Part shown: positions 49,995 to 58,772 of the stretch, one piece after another
Numbering within the stretch: the first letter of the stretch is position 1
Layout: each line of letters begins with the position of its first letter
Assembly (NCBI RefSeq): GCF_021789315.1
Contig: NZ_CP084561.1
Location: 4,712,001-4,776,000 of the forward strand
Direction: 5' to 3'
From: Arthrobacter sp. FW305-BF8
Lineage (GTDB): Bacteria > Actinomycetota > Actinomycetes > Actinomycetales > Micrococcaceae
DNA: 64,000 nucleotides
Position numbers and translations under genes: made by a program
The notes under the pieces: model-generated
The model's database searches: none
What the model saw: the letters and a program-made list of their open reading frames with translations, nothing else
Told to the model about the DNA's origin: nothing

Positions 49995-51647
49995 ATGTCC
50001 AAAACCACCGCCGGACCCGCGCCCGGAGAGGCCCTGACGCAGCGGCAGACCATCACCGTCATGGTGGGGCTGATGCTCGGCATGTTTCTGTCCTCGCTGG
50101 ACCAGACCATCGTGTCCACCTCCATCTACACCATTGCCAACGACCTCGACGGGCTCTCCCTCCAGGCGTGGGCCACCACGGCATACCTGATCACCTCCAC
50201 GGTCACCACACCGCTGTACGGCAAGCTCAGCGACATCTTCGGCCGCCGCCCGCTGTACCTCGCGGCGATCATCATCTTCCTGGCCGGCTCGCTGTATGCC
50301 GGCTCGGTGCACTCCATGACCGAACTGGCCATCGCCCGCGGCATCCAGGGCATGGGCGCCGGCGGCCTGCTGGCCCTGGCGCTGACCATCATCGGCGACA
50401 TCGTCCCGCTCAAGGACCGGGCCAAGTTCCAGGGCTACTTCATGTCCGTGTTCGGCATCTCCTCGGTCCTCGGCCCCGTGGTGGGCGGCGCCTTCGCCGG
50501 ATCCGAGAGCATCCTGGGCTTCGACGGCTGGCGCTGGGTCTTCTTCATCAACCTGCCCATCGGCCTGGCCGCGCTGGCCGTGGTGTTCCTCTACCTGCAC
50601 CTGCCCGCGAAGCACGTCAAGCAGAAGATCGACTACTGGGGCGCCGCAGCCATCACGCTGGCCATCGTCCCGCTGCTCCTCGTCGCCGAACAGGGCCGCA
50701 GCTGGGGCTGGACCTCGGCCAACTCCTTCATCTGCTACGGCCTGGGCGTCTTGGGCATCGTTGCCTTCCTGCTGGCCGAGCGCCGCGCCGGCGACTATGC
50801 GCTCATCCCGCTGCGTCTCTTCCGGAACGTCACCTTCGGACTGTCCTCGCTGCTGAACTTCATCATCGGCATCGGCATGTTCGGCGCCATCGCGATGCTG
50901 CCCATGTACCTGCAGCTGGTCAAGGGCCTCACGCCCACCGAAGCCGGCCTAATGATGATCACCTTCACCATCGGCATCCTGACCGGCTCTATCACCGCCG
51001 GGCGTACCATCTCGGCCTCGGGCACCTTCCGGATCTTCCCCATCCTGGGCACCGCCATCCTGACCACCGCCGCCATCGTCATGGGGCTGTCCCTTGGCGC
51101 TGACACCGAGCTCTGGGTCCCCGGACTGATCGCCGTCTTCTTCGGCCTGGGCCTGGGCTTCTGCATGCAGCCGCTCACGCTCGCGATGCAGGTTTCGGTG
51201 CCCTCGAAGGACATGGGCGTTGGCACCTCCACCGCCGCGTTCTTCCGCTCCATGGGCGGTGCCGTCGGCACGGCCGTGTTCATCTCCATGCTCTTCAGCC
51301 TGGCCGCGGACAAGATCGCCAGCGGCATGAAGGACGCCGCGCAGAACGCCGACTACCTCAAGGTCCTGAAGGACCCCGCCGTCGCCGCCGACCCCGCGAA
51401 CGCCAAGCTCTACGACTTCTTCAAGAACGGCGCCAGCAACGATTCCCTCAACGACACGAGCTGGCTGCACTCGGCAAACCCCGTGCTCACCCGGCCCATC
51501 ACCGAGGGCTTTGCCCAGTCGATCGACACCGTCATGCTCACCGCCGCCGCCCTCACCGGCATTGCCTTCCTCATCAGTTTCGCGCTGCCGAAGAAGAAGC
51601 TCACGGATCCGAAAGCCGTGATGAAGGAACCCGCGGCCGCCCACTAG
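49995..51647 (+). CDS. MFS drug transporter, DHA2 family (14 helices)
   Basis: 550 residues from ATG 49995. 'MLGMFLSSLDQTIVSTSIYTIANDL' (motif D1 of DHA2), 'YGKLSDIFGRRPLYLAAI' (motif A) and 'RGIQGMGAGGLLALALTIIGDIVPLKDRAKFQGYF' (motif C region) are present. Length and hydrophobicity fit 14 membrane segments. The EmrB/QacA group exports drugs, dyes or metabolites with protons. The segment between residues about 440 and 500 is a polar insert between helices 13 and 14. It has a repressor-type operator at 49930-49956 but no adjacent regulator. Confidence 0.92.
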   Translation: MSKTTAGPAPGEALTQRQTITVMVGLMLGMFLSSLDQTIVSTSIYTIANDLDGLSLQAWATTAYLITSTVTTPLYGKLSDIFGRRPLYLAAIIIFLAGSLYAGSVHSMTELAIARGIQGMGAGGLLALALTIIGDIVPLKDRAKFQGYFMSVFGISSVLGPVVGGAFAGSESILGFDGWRWVFFINLPIGLAALAVVFLYLHLPAKHVKQKIDYWGAAAITLAIVPLLLVAEQGRSWGWTSANSFICYGLGVLGIVAFLLAERRAGDYALIPLRLFRNVTFGLSSLLNFIIGIGMFGAIAMLPMYLQLVKGLTPTEAGLMMITFTIGILTGSITAGRTISASGTFRIFPILGTAILTTAAIVMGLSLGADTELWVPGLIAVFFGLGLGFCMQPLTLAMQVSVPSKDMGVGTSTAAFFRSMGGAVGTAVFISMLFSLAADKIASGMKDAAQNADYLKVLKDPAVAADPANAKLYDFFKNGASNDSLNDTSWLHSANPVLTRPITEGFAQSIDTVMLTAAALTGIAFLISFALPKKKLTDPKAVMKEPAAAH

Positions 51648-51916
51648 GCGCCGCTTACGCCAATTCCGCAGCTGCGTTATGGCAGGCGCCCTCCGGGGTG
51701 CCTGCCGTTTCATTTTTCCGCGGAAATCTGCCGGATGCGGCACCAAACGGACGACGACGGCGGGACCTCCCACCGTCGTCGTCATCCGTCCCGGAGTGGA
51801 TCAGCGCCCGGTGACGTGGCACACTGTTAGGCGCGTGTGCGCCGGCCGACAGGGCCGGTTTCCGCAGCCGACGACGTTTGCACCGCAGCCACCCACCCCC
51901 GAACCAAGGGAGAACC

Positions 51917-53353
51917 ATGTCCACCGACAAGCAGACAACCGCCAAGATCCCCAAGCGGGTGATTTGGCTGGCGCTTGCCGGCGCCGTGGGCGGCTTCCTG
52001 TTCGGCTTTGACTCCTCGGTGGTCAACGGCGCCGTGGACGCTATGAAGGACGAATTCGCCCTCGGCGAGGCAGTCACCGGTTTCGCCGTGGCCGTGGCAC
52101 TGTTGGGCTGCGCGGCCGGCGCGTACATGGCCGGCAAGGTGGCGGACCGCTACGGCCGCATCCCTGCCATGAAGCTGGGGGCACTGCTGTTCCTCATCAG
52201 CGCCATCGGCACCGGCTTCTGCTTCAGCGTCTGGGACCTCATCTTCTGGCGCCTGGTGGGCGGGCTGGGCATCGGCCTGGCCTCGGTAATCGCACCGGCG
52301 TACATCTCCGAAATTTCGCCCCGGCACGTCCGCGGCCGGCTAGCGTCGCTGCAGCAGCTGGCCATCACCACGGGTATCTTCGCCGCCCTGCTGTCCGACG
52401 CCCTGTTCGCTACGTCCGCCGGAGGTGCGCACCAGGCATTCTGGCTGGGCATCGAGGCCTGGCGCTGGATGTTCCTGGCCGCCGCTGTTCCGGCCGTGCT
52501 CTACGGCGTGGTCGCGTACACGCTCCCCGAGTCCCCGCGCTTCCTCGTGGTCCAGGGCAAGGAGGACCTGGCCCGGAAGGTCTTCGACTCCATCGCCCCG
52601 GACGAAGACACCGACCGCCACCTGCGGGAAATCCGGGAGGCGATCGAAGAGGACCAGCTCGCGGGCAGGAAGGGCTCGCTGCGCGGCAAGGCGTTCGGCC
52701 TGCAGGCAGTGGTCTGGATCGGCATCACCCTGTCCGTCCTGCAGCAGTTCGTGGGCATCAACGTGATCTTCTACTACTCCACCACTCTCTGGAAGGCCGT
52801 CGGCTTCCAGGAGAAGGACTCGCTGACCATCTCGGTGGCCACGTCCATCACCAACATCCTGGTCACGCTCGTGGCCATCGCCCTCGTGGACAGGATCGGA
52901 CGCCGCCCCATCCTGCTGGCCGGCTCCATCGGCATGGCCGTATCCCTCGGCGCCATGGCCCTGGCCTTCGCCTCGGCCACGGGCACAGGTTCCGACATCA
53001 CGCTCCCCGGCGCCTGGGGTCCCGTTGCCCTGGTGGCCGCGAACGTGTTCGTGATCAGCTTCGGCGCATCCTGGGGACCGCTGGTCTGGGTGCTGCTGGG
53101 CGAGATCTTCCCCGCCCGGATCCGCGCCCGCGCCCTGGGCCTGGCCGCCGCCGCCCAGTGGATCGCCAACTTCGCCATCACGCTGAGCTTCCCCGTGATG
53201 GCCGCAGGCTCGCTGCCGCTGACGTACGCCATGTACGCACTCTTCGCGGCAGCTTCATTCTTCTTCGTCATGTACAAGGTGCCGGAGACGAACGGCATGT
53301 CGCTGGAACAGGCTGAGACCCTGTTTGTTCCGAAGGGGTCCGTCAAGGTCTAA
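51917..53353 (+). CDS. Sugar porter (MFS SP family)
   Basis: 478 residues from ATG 51917 (GGGAGAACC upstream). 'LAGAVGGFLFGFDSSVVNGAVDAM' is helix 1 of sugar porters. 'GKVADRYGRIPAMKLGALLF' and 'ALVDRIGRRPILLAGS' are the two GR[RI]P loops. 'PESPRFLVVQGKEDLA' is the PESPR signature after helix 6. 'QQFVGINVIFYYSTTLW' (sugar-binding QQxxGxN) and 'VPETNGMSLEQAE' complete the set. It is likely a proton-coupled hexose or pentose importer of the XylE/GalP type. The 32-bp-period palindromic element at 53373-53473 follows it. Confidence 0.93.
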   Translation: MSTDKQTTAKIPKRVIWLALAGAVGGFLFGFDSSVVNGAVDAMKDEFALGEAVTGFAVAVALLGCAAGAYMAGKVADRYGRIPAMKLGALLFLISAIGTGFCFSVWDLIFWRLVGGLGIGLASVIAPAYISEISPRHVRGRLASLQQLAITTGIFAALLSDALFATSAGGAHQAFWLGIEAWRWMFLAAAVPAVLYGVVAYTLPESPRFLVVQGKEDLARKVFDSIAPDEDTDRHLREIREAIEEDQLAGRKGSLRGKAFGLQAVVWIGITLSVLQQFVGINVIFYYSTTLWKAVGFQEKDSLTISVATSITNILVTLVAIALVDRIGRRPILLAGSIGMAVSLGAMALAFASATGTGSDITLPGAWGPVALVAANVFVISFGASWGPLVWVLLGEIFPARIRARALGLAAAAQWIANFAITLSFPVMAAGSLPLTYAMYALFAAASFFFVMYKVPETNGMSLEQAETLFVPKGSVKV

Positions 53354-53372
53354 TACCCGCGACTGAGTACGG

Positions 53373-53473
53373 ACGCTCTTTCACTTCCTGCATGAAAAAC
53401 CCGAACGCACTATCACCCGCCGAACCGGGGTGAGAGGGCGTTCGGGTTTAACCGGCAGAAACAGAGAGGGCGT
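53373..53473. repeat. Inverted array of 32-bp repeats between convergent genes
   Basis: Arm 53373-53417 pairs with 53429-53473 at 34 of 45 positions. Each arm is one and a half units of a 32-bp repeat that also builds the array at 63656-63890. Shared unit features are CGCTC, TCACTTCCTGCA and a closing CGAA. It fills the gap between stops at 53353 (plus) and 53482 (minus) and could end both transcripts. Confidence 0.85.
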
Positions 53474-53481
53474 TGGTCCGG

Positions 53482-54708
53482 TCAGACCACGTGCGGTTCG
53501 TGGGCGGCGAGGTAACGCCGTCCGCCGGCCACCACGGCCATGGCAACAATCATTGCCACCGCGCCGGCGAAGAACGGCACCTGCGGCCCGAAGTGCTCGC
53601 CGAGTTGCGCCGCTGCAAAGGGCGCCAGGGCGCCCCCCAACCAGCGGACGAAGTTGTACCCCGCCGAGGCGACCGGACGCGGCGAGTCAGAGACGCCCAT
53701 GGCCAGCTCGGTGTAGATGGTGTTGTTGACGCCCAGCAGCGCGCCGGAGACCACCACGAGCGCAACAACGGCCGGTACGGAGTGGCCCGCGGCCAGGCCA
53801 AGACCTGCCAGGTCCAGCATCAGCAGGAACAGCGTGCCGAGGAGCACCTTCGTGGCGCCGAAGCGGTTCTGCAGCGCCGGAGCCACAAAGACCGAAAAGA
53901 CGGCGACCGCGACGCCCCAGCCAAAGAACACCCCGCCGATGCCGTAGGCGTCCATGCCCAGGATGAACGGGGTAAAGGCGAGCACAGTGAAAAAGCCGTA
54001 GTTGTAGAACAGGCCGCTGGCCGCCGTCGTACGCAGCCCCTTGTGGCCGAGGGCCCGCAGCGGATCGGCCAGGCTTATCTTGCGGGCTGGCAACGGGGTC
54101 TTCGGAAGTAACACGGTGAGCGCAATGAAGGCCGCCGCCATCAGACCTGCGGTGCCGAAGAACGGGGCGCGCCACTGCCATCCCCCGAGGAGGGCGCCGA
54201 GGAGCGGTCCCAGTGAGATGCCCAGGCCAAGGGCGGCCTCATAGAGGATGATCGCCGTGCCCGCGCCACCGCTGGCCACGCCAACAATGACGGCTAGCGC
54301 CGTGGCTACGAAGAGTGCGTTGCCGAGCCCCCATCCGGCCCGGAAACCGACCAGTTCGCCGACGCTGCCGGACATGCCGGAGAGCGAGGAGAACACCACG
54401 ATCACTGCCAGGCCGACCAGCAGGGTGCGTTTTCCCCCGATGCGCGAGGAGATGAAACCGGTGAGGAGCATGGCCACCGCGGTGATCAGGAAGTAGCTGG
54501 TGAAGAGCAGCGAGACCTGGCTGGGGCTGGCGTCCAGGTTCTCGGCGATGGCCGGCAGGATGGGGTCCACCAGGCCGATGCCCATGAACGCGAAGACGGC
54601 TGCGAGCGCGGTTGCCCAGACCGCCTTGGGCTGCTTGAGGAATGAGGCCTTCTCAGCCTCGAGGGTGGATTGTGGTGCCGGCAGGGTGTCTGCGAGCTGG
54701 CCGTCCAT
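53482..54708 (-). CDS. MFS efflux transporter (12 helices)
   Basis: 408 residues. 'ALAAVFAFMGIGLVDPILPAIAENL' and 'GFISSRIGGKRTLLVGLAVIV' (motif A) are typical of DHA1-type multidrug exporters; 'EAALGLGISLGPLLGALLGG' is motif C, which marks antiporters. 'GIGGVFFGWGVAVAVFSVFVAPALQNRFG' is the mirrored loop in the second half. It is the second gene of a minus-strand operon behind the MarR regulator (44-base gap), so it is probably induced by the drug or signal that MarR senses. Confidence 0.9.
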   Translation of the reverse strand: MDGQLADTLPAPQSTLEAEKASFLKQPKAVWATALAAVFAFMGIGLVDPILPAIAENLDASPSQVSLLFTSYFLITAVAMLLTGFISSRIGGKRTLLVGLAVIVVFSSLSGMSGSVGELVGFRAGWGLGNALFVATALAVIVGVASGGAGTAIILYEAALGLGISLGPLLGALLGGWQWRAPFFGTAGLMAAAFIALTVLLPKTPLPARKISLADPLRALGHKGLRTTAASGLFYNYGFFTVLAFTPFILGMDAYGIGGVFFGWGVAVAVFSVFVAPALQNRFGATKVLLGTLFLLMLDLAGLGLAAGHSVPAVVALVVVSGALLGVNNTIYTELAMGVSDSPRPVASAGYNFVRWLGGALAPFAAAQLGEHFGPQVPFFAGAVAMIVAMAVVAGGRRYLAAHEPHVV

Positions 54709-54752
54709 GGAGGGAACTCCTAAGTGTCGCTGGATCAGTTCTGAGCTGCTTG

Positions 54753-55196
54753 TCAGTTTTGGAGAGTGCTGTTGATCTTTTCGATGATGGGAAGGGCAGC
54801 CGCGAGGGCGCGCCTGTCGTCATCGGTAAGGGTTTCGAGAATGTTTGCCATCACGGCATTCCGGCGCCGGTTTGCGGATTCGACGGCGTCGCGGCCTTCC
54901 GCAGTCAGCACAACGCGGACCGCGCGGGAGTCTTCCGGGTCCGCTTCCCGGCGGGCCAGTCCTGCCCGTTCGAGCTTGATGATCTGTTCGGTGGCGCTGG
55001 GCACTTTGACGCCGAGGTTCCTGGCGATCTCACCCACCCGGACGCCGTCGTCGAGCAGCATTTTGAGCGTGCTCAGCTGGGCCGCGCTCAGGTCACCGTC
55101 CGCATCGAGGCGGCGGACCAGGTACACGCTGTGCCGCAACGCCTCGCGGAAGTCCTGCGCGAGCTCCTGCAGTTCCGGGGCTTTCTCGGTTTCCAT
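54753..55196 (-). CDS. MarR family transcriptional regulator
   Basis: 147 residues. The winged HTH spans about residues 35-100 ('LSAAQLSTLKMLLDDGVRVGEIARNLGVKVPSATEQIIKLERAGL', a family pattern) with the wing 'RREADPEDSRAVRVVLTAEG'. It starts with ATG 55196 only two bases after a 29-bp palindrome (55199-55227), leaving no room for a ribosome site; translation must be leaderless. It represses itself and the MFS pump that follows. Confidence 0.92.
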   Translation of the reverse strand: METEKAPELQELAQDFREALRHSVYLVRRLDADGDLSAAQLSTLKMLLDDGVRVGEIARNLGVKVPSATEQIIKLERAGLARREADPEDSRAVRVVLTAEGRDAVESANRRRNAVMANILETLTDDDRRALAAALPIIEKINSTLQN

Positions 55197-55198
55197 AC

Positions 55199-55227
55199 TT
55201 AGGCATCCTAATAGTTAGGATGCCTAA
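55199..55227 (-). promoter_or_regulatory. MarR operator covering a leaderless promoter
   Basis: TTAGGCATCCTAA (55199-55211) and TTAGGATGCCTAA (55215-55227) are perfect inverted repeats around TAG. On the minus strand TTGATA (55233-55228) and TAGGAT (55210-55205) are 17 bases apart, so the palindrome fills the spacer and the -10. The start site would fall at or next to ATG 55196. Confidence 0.88.
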
Positions 55228-55229
55228 TA

Positions 55230-56258
55230 TCAACCGATGCGGGCGGGACCAGTAGTTCTGCGGACGACGAGGCTCGGCGCCACGAGCCTCGTTACCGCCA
55301 CCCGTCGGCCTTGGATGCGCTCCACCAGCAGCCTGGCCGCCAGCGAGCCCATTTCGACGCCGGACTGGTCCACGCTGGTGAGGGCAACCTGCGGAAGCGA
55401 GGCAGAGAAGACGTTGTCGTAGCCCACCACAGAGAACTCCTCGGGCACCTTCACACCCGCCTCATAAAGTCCGGCCAGGACTCCGAGGGCAGCCATGTCC
55501 GCCCCGGCATGCACGGCCGTCGGCGGGTGTGGCTGCTTCAGCATCAGCTCCGCGGCAGAGTGGCCTCCAGCCTGGTGCCACCGGCCTTCGATCACGTCGA
55601 TCTCGTTTTCCAGTCCGTTGCGGACCATTGCATCTACGTATCCCTGGGCGCGGACCACCTGCGGCATGCCGTCCTGGTTGCTCTCGCGGCCGACGTGCTT
55701 CAGGTGCGCAATGTGGCGGTGGCCGAGTGCAGCGAGATGATCCACGATCAGCGCGCTGCCCGCCATGTCATCACTGGCCACTGTGTCGTAGGACATCCCG
55801 GGACCATGCCGGCCGAGTACGACGGTGGGCGTCGTGCGGCCTATCTCTTCGAGATCCTCTGCCGTTCCGAAGGGTGCGATTAGCAGGAGGCCGTCCATTT
55901 TCCGGTCGAGCATGGCCTCGATCATCTGCCGCTGCTGGGCGAGGCCGCGGCTCGCCTCGCCAATGAACACCTGGTACCCGCTGATTTCAGCTTCGGCCCG
56001 TATGCCCTCGATGAGCACCGACATAAAGGTGTTCTGCAGATCCACAACGAAGACGCCCAGCGTGAAACTGCTGCCGCGCATGCCCCGGGCCAGCGCAGAC
56101 GGCCGGTAGCCCAGGGCCGACATCGAAGCCTCCACCCGCACTTTCATGGTTTCACTGACACCGTATGCGCCACGCAGCACCTTCGAGACCGCCGCCCTGG
56201 AGACGCCGGCATGCAGGGCAACATCACTGATAGTGGCCCGCTTGACCTGCTCGGACAT
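55230..56258 (-). CDS. LacI family regulator of the rhamnoside operon
   Basis: 342 residues. The N-terminal HTH is 'TISDVALHAGVSRAAVSKVLRG', followed by the hinge 'YRPSALARGMR' with a Leu for minor-groove insertion. The periplasmic-binding-protein-like core (about 60-335) includes 'DGLLLIAPFG', 'VASDDMAGSALIVDHLAALGHRHIAHL' and 'VVGYDNVFSASLPQVALTSVDQ'. It is divergent from the ABC-rhamnosidase operon and two GTAGAYYGATCTAC operators lie between (56301-56314 and 56362-56375). Its stop overlaps the -35 box of the MarR gene downstream. Confidence 0.93.
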   Translation of the reverse strand: MSEQVKRATISDVALHAGVSRAAVSKVLRGAYGVSETMKVRVEASMSALGYRPSALARGMRGSSFTLGVFVVDLQNTFMSVLIEGIRAEAEISGYQVFIGEASRGLAQQRQMIEAMLDRKMDGLLLIAPFGTAEDLEEIGRTTPTVVLGRHGPGMSYDTVASDDMAGSALIVDHLAALGHRHIAHLKHVGRESNQDGMPQVVRAQGYVDAMVRNGLENEIDVIEGRWHQAGGHSAAELMLKQPHPPTAVHAGADMAALGVLAGLYEAGVKVPEEFSVVGYDNVFSASLPQVALTSVDQSGVEMGSLAARLLVERIQGRRVAVTRLVAPSLVVRRTTGPARIG

Positions 56259-56300
56259 TCATCCCCCTCCGGTACGCACAAGGCGCCTTTAGGGGAAATT

Positions 56301-56375
56301 GTAGACTGATCTACGGAAATCTCTTGCCCCTTCCTGTGACATGACTTACAGTGGTTGGAACGTAGACCGATCTAC
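56301..56375. promoter_or_regulatory. LacI operators and promoter of the rhamnoside operon
   Basis: GTAGACTGATCTAC (56301-56314) and GTAGACCGATCTAC (56362-56375) are near-identical inverted repeats 61 bases apart. Between them lie TTGCCC (56324-56329), 17 bases, and TACAGT (56347-56352), a promoter for the plus-strand operon; the second operator covers its start site and the first may act by looping or on lacI itself. Confidence 0.87.
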
Positions 56376-56466
56376 ACAAACCACCACCCCGCTGGCCGCG
56401 CCCACCGAGAACATTTCTTGAAACGTTCCACACCAGGCAGGCCGGGGGCTTTACGAGGAGGTAAAG

Positions 56467-57783
56467 ATGACCACATCGAACAGGCGGCCCTGGGTGTCCC
56501 TGGCCGTAGGCGTGACGGCACTGGCAGTGGCACTGACAGGCTGCGCCGGGGGAAGCGCCAGTGGCGGCGGCGAATCCAAGACCATCACGTGGCTGGTCGA
56601 CAACACCGAAAACACCGTCACCTACGCGGAGCAGCTCGCCAAGGACTTCAACGCTGCCAACCCGAACATCAAGGTCGAAGTCGAGACCCGCCCCCAGGGC
56701 GGAGAAGGCGACAACATCGTCAAGACTCGACTGTCCACCGGCGACATGGCCGACGTGTTCTCCTACAACTCGGGTTCGCTGTTCCACCAAATCAGCCCGG
56801 AACAGAACCTGGTGCCCGTGACCAGCGAGCCCTACATGGCCAACGTCTCCGACTCCTTCAAGCCTGTGGTGACCGCCGGCAAGGAGATCTACGGGGTACC
56901 GGTCGGGACCGGCAATGCCGGGGCCGTGCTGTACAACAAGAAGGTCTACGAGAAGCTTGGCCTGTCAGTGCCCAAGACCTGGTCCGAGTTCATGGCCAAC
57001 AGCCGGAAGATCAAGGACGCCGGCGTCGCGCCGATCATCCAGACCTACCAGACCACCTGGACCTCCCAGCTGTTCGTCCTGGGTGACTTCGCCAACGTTG
57101 CCAAGGCCAACCCGAATTTCGCAGCGAACTACACGGCCAACAAAGCCAAGTACGCCACCGATGCCGCAGCCCTCAAGGGCTTCGAGCACCAGGAAGAGGC
57201 GGCGAAGGCCGGCCTGTTCAATGACGACTTCGCGTCCGCCACCTACGCCCAGGGCCTGGAAAAACTGGCCAACGGCGAGGGCGCGCAGTATCCGGTCCTG
57301 AGCTTCGCCCTGCCTGAGCTCAAGGTGACCTTCCCCGACAAGCTCAACGACATCGGCCTCTTCCCGCTTCCCGGTGACGACGCATCCAAGAATGCCCTCA
57401 CCGTCTGGCTTCCGGGCGGCGTCTACATCCCGAAGTCCACGAAAAACCTTGAGGAGGCCAAGAAGTTCCAGGCCTTCATCGCAAGCAAGGCCGGCTGTGA
57501 CTCCCAGACGAAGGCTGTCGGGGCCAACGGCCCGTACCTCGTCAAGGGCTGCGACCTGCCTGCGGACGTACCAGCCGCCGTGAAGGACATGCTTCCCTAC
57601 TTCGAGGACGAGTCCAAGAACAGCCCGGCCTTGGAGTACCTCTCCCCGGTCAAGGGCCCTGCCCTTGAGCAGATCACCGTTGAAGTGGGGTCCGGCATCC
57701 GCTCCGCGAAGGACGCGGCCGCACTCTACGACGAGGACGTCAAGAAGCAGGCCAAGCAGCTCAACCTGCCCGGCTGGAACTAA
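56467..57783 (+). CDS. Sugar ABC transporter solute-binding lipoprotein
   Basis: 438 residues with a strong GAGGAGG site. The signal peptide ends in the lipobox 'LTGCAGG' with C26 as the lipidated residue. The mature part is a family 1 sugar-binding protein: 'ITWLVDNTENTVTYAEQLAKDF', 'VFSYNSGSLFHQI', 'GVPVGTGNAGAVLYNKKVYEKLGLSVPKTWSEF' (hallmark segments) and 'LTVWLPGGVYIPK'. It is anchored outside the membrane and delivers rhamnosides or oligosaccharides to the permeases encoded next. It is the first gene of the operon controlled by LacI. Confidence 0.93.
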   Translation: MTTSNRRPWVSLAVGVTALAVALTGCAGGSASGGGESKTITWLVDNTENTVTYAEQLAKDFNAANPNIKVEVETRPQGGEGDNIVKTRLSTGDMADVFSYNSGSLFHQISPEQNLVPVTSEPYMANVSDSFKPVVTAGKEIYGVPVGTGNAGAVLYNKKVYEKLGLSVPKTWSEFMANSRKIKDAGVAPIIQTYQTTWTSQLFVLGDFANVAKANPNFAANYTANKAKYATDAAALKGFEHQEEAAKAGLFNDDFASATYAQGLEKLANGEGAQYPVLSFALPELKVTFPDKLNDIGLFPLPGDDASKNALTVWLPGGVYIPKSTKNLEEAKKFQAFIASKAGCDSQTKAVGANGPYLVKGCDLPADVPAAVKDMLPYFEDESKNSPALEYLSPVKGPALEQITVEVGSGIRSAKDAAALYDEDVKKQAKQLNLPGWN

Positions 57784-57842
57784 CCTCAAACCCACTCCGC
57801 CGTCCGGGCCGCCCCGGCCCGGACGGCACCGACGGAGACACC

Positions 57843-58772
57843 ATGACAATCAAGACAGCAGCCCCTGCGCCTGCCGCCGTTGCGCGGCGGGCAGAGCACC
57901 AGCCCCGCCGCCGCAAGGCAAGGAGCCCGTACCCCTACTGGTTCTATCTGCCGGCCGCCGTGGTCTACACCGCCCTGTTCCTGGTCCCGACCTTCGCGTC
58001 CTTCTTCTTCAGCTTCACCCGCTGGACCCTCACCGACTTCACCTTCATCGGCCTGGACAACTTCGTTCAGTTCTTCCAGGAGCCAGCACTCCTGAAGGGC
58101 CTGACCAACACGTTCATCTACGGCGCGGTGACCTCCACCCTCAAAGTGGTCCTGGGCATGCTCCTGGCTGTACTGCTGACCTCGCAGATCATTGCCCGCG
58201 GCTACCTCAGGTCGGTCATCTTCTTCCCGGTCCTGCTGAGCAGCATCGGCGTGGGTATCGTCTTCACAGTGCTGATGGATCCCAGCAAGGGCATGATCAA
58301 TGAAGCACTGGCCGCCGTCGGGATCGAGGGGCCGGCCTGGCTTGTTGACCCCGCCTGGGCGCTGCTGTCCGTAGCCCTGGTCGATGTCTGGAAGGGCGTG
58401 GGCCTGGCCACCGTCATCTATATCGCCGGCATCGTCTCCATCCCGCAGGAGTATTTCGAGGCCGCCAAGATGGACGGCGCCAGCTCCGCCAAGAGCTTTT
58501 TCAACATCACTCTTCCGCTGGCACGCCCGGCAACGGCAACCGTGATCATCCTCTCCCTGATCGGCGGGCTCCGGTCCTTCGACCTCATCTGGGCCATGAC
58601 CAAGGGCGGGCCGGGCTTCACGTCCGACGTGATCGCCTCGGTCATCTTCAAGCAGTACCAGGCCGGCTTCTACGGTCTCTCCACAGCCGGCAACGTTGTG
58701 CTGTTCCTGATCGTCACCGCGATCATCCTGCCACTGTCCATGTTCCTGAACCGCAAGGAGGTCGAACAGTGA
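57843..58772 (+). CDS. Sugar ABC transporter permease (MalF-like)
   Basis: 309 residues. A basic N-terminus precedes six helices. 'YFEAAKMDGASSAKSFFNITLPLARP' is the EAA loop that contacts the ATPase. 'YPYWFYLPAAVVYTALFLVPTFASFFFSF' is helix 1 of the MalF/UgpA-type family. It forms a heterodimer with the following permease. The next start codon overlaps its stop. Confidence 0.93.
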   Translation: MTIKTAAPAPAAVARRAEHQPRRRKARSPYPYWFYLPAAVVYTALFLVPTFASFFFSFTRWTLTDFTFIGLDNFVQFFQEPALLKGLTNTFIYGAVTSTLKVVLGMLLAVLLTSQIIARGYLRSVIFFPVLLSSIGVGIVFTVLMDPSKGMINEALAAVGIEGPAWLVDPAWALLSVALVDVWKGVGLATVIYIAGIVSIPQEYFEAAKMDGASSAKSFFNITLPLARPATATVIILSLIGGLRSFDLIWAMTKGGPGFTSDVIASVIFKQYQAGFYGLSTAGNVVLFLIVTAIILPLSMFLNRKEVEQ

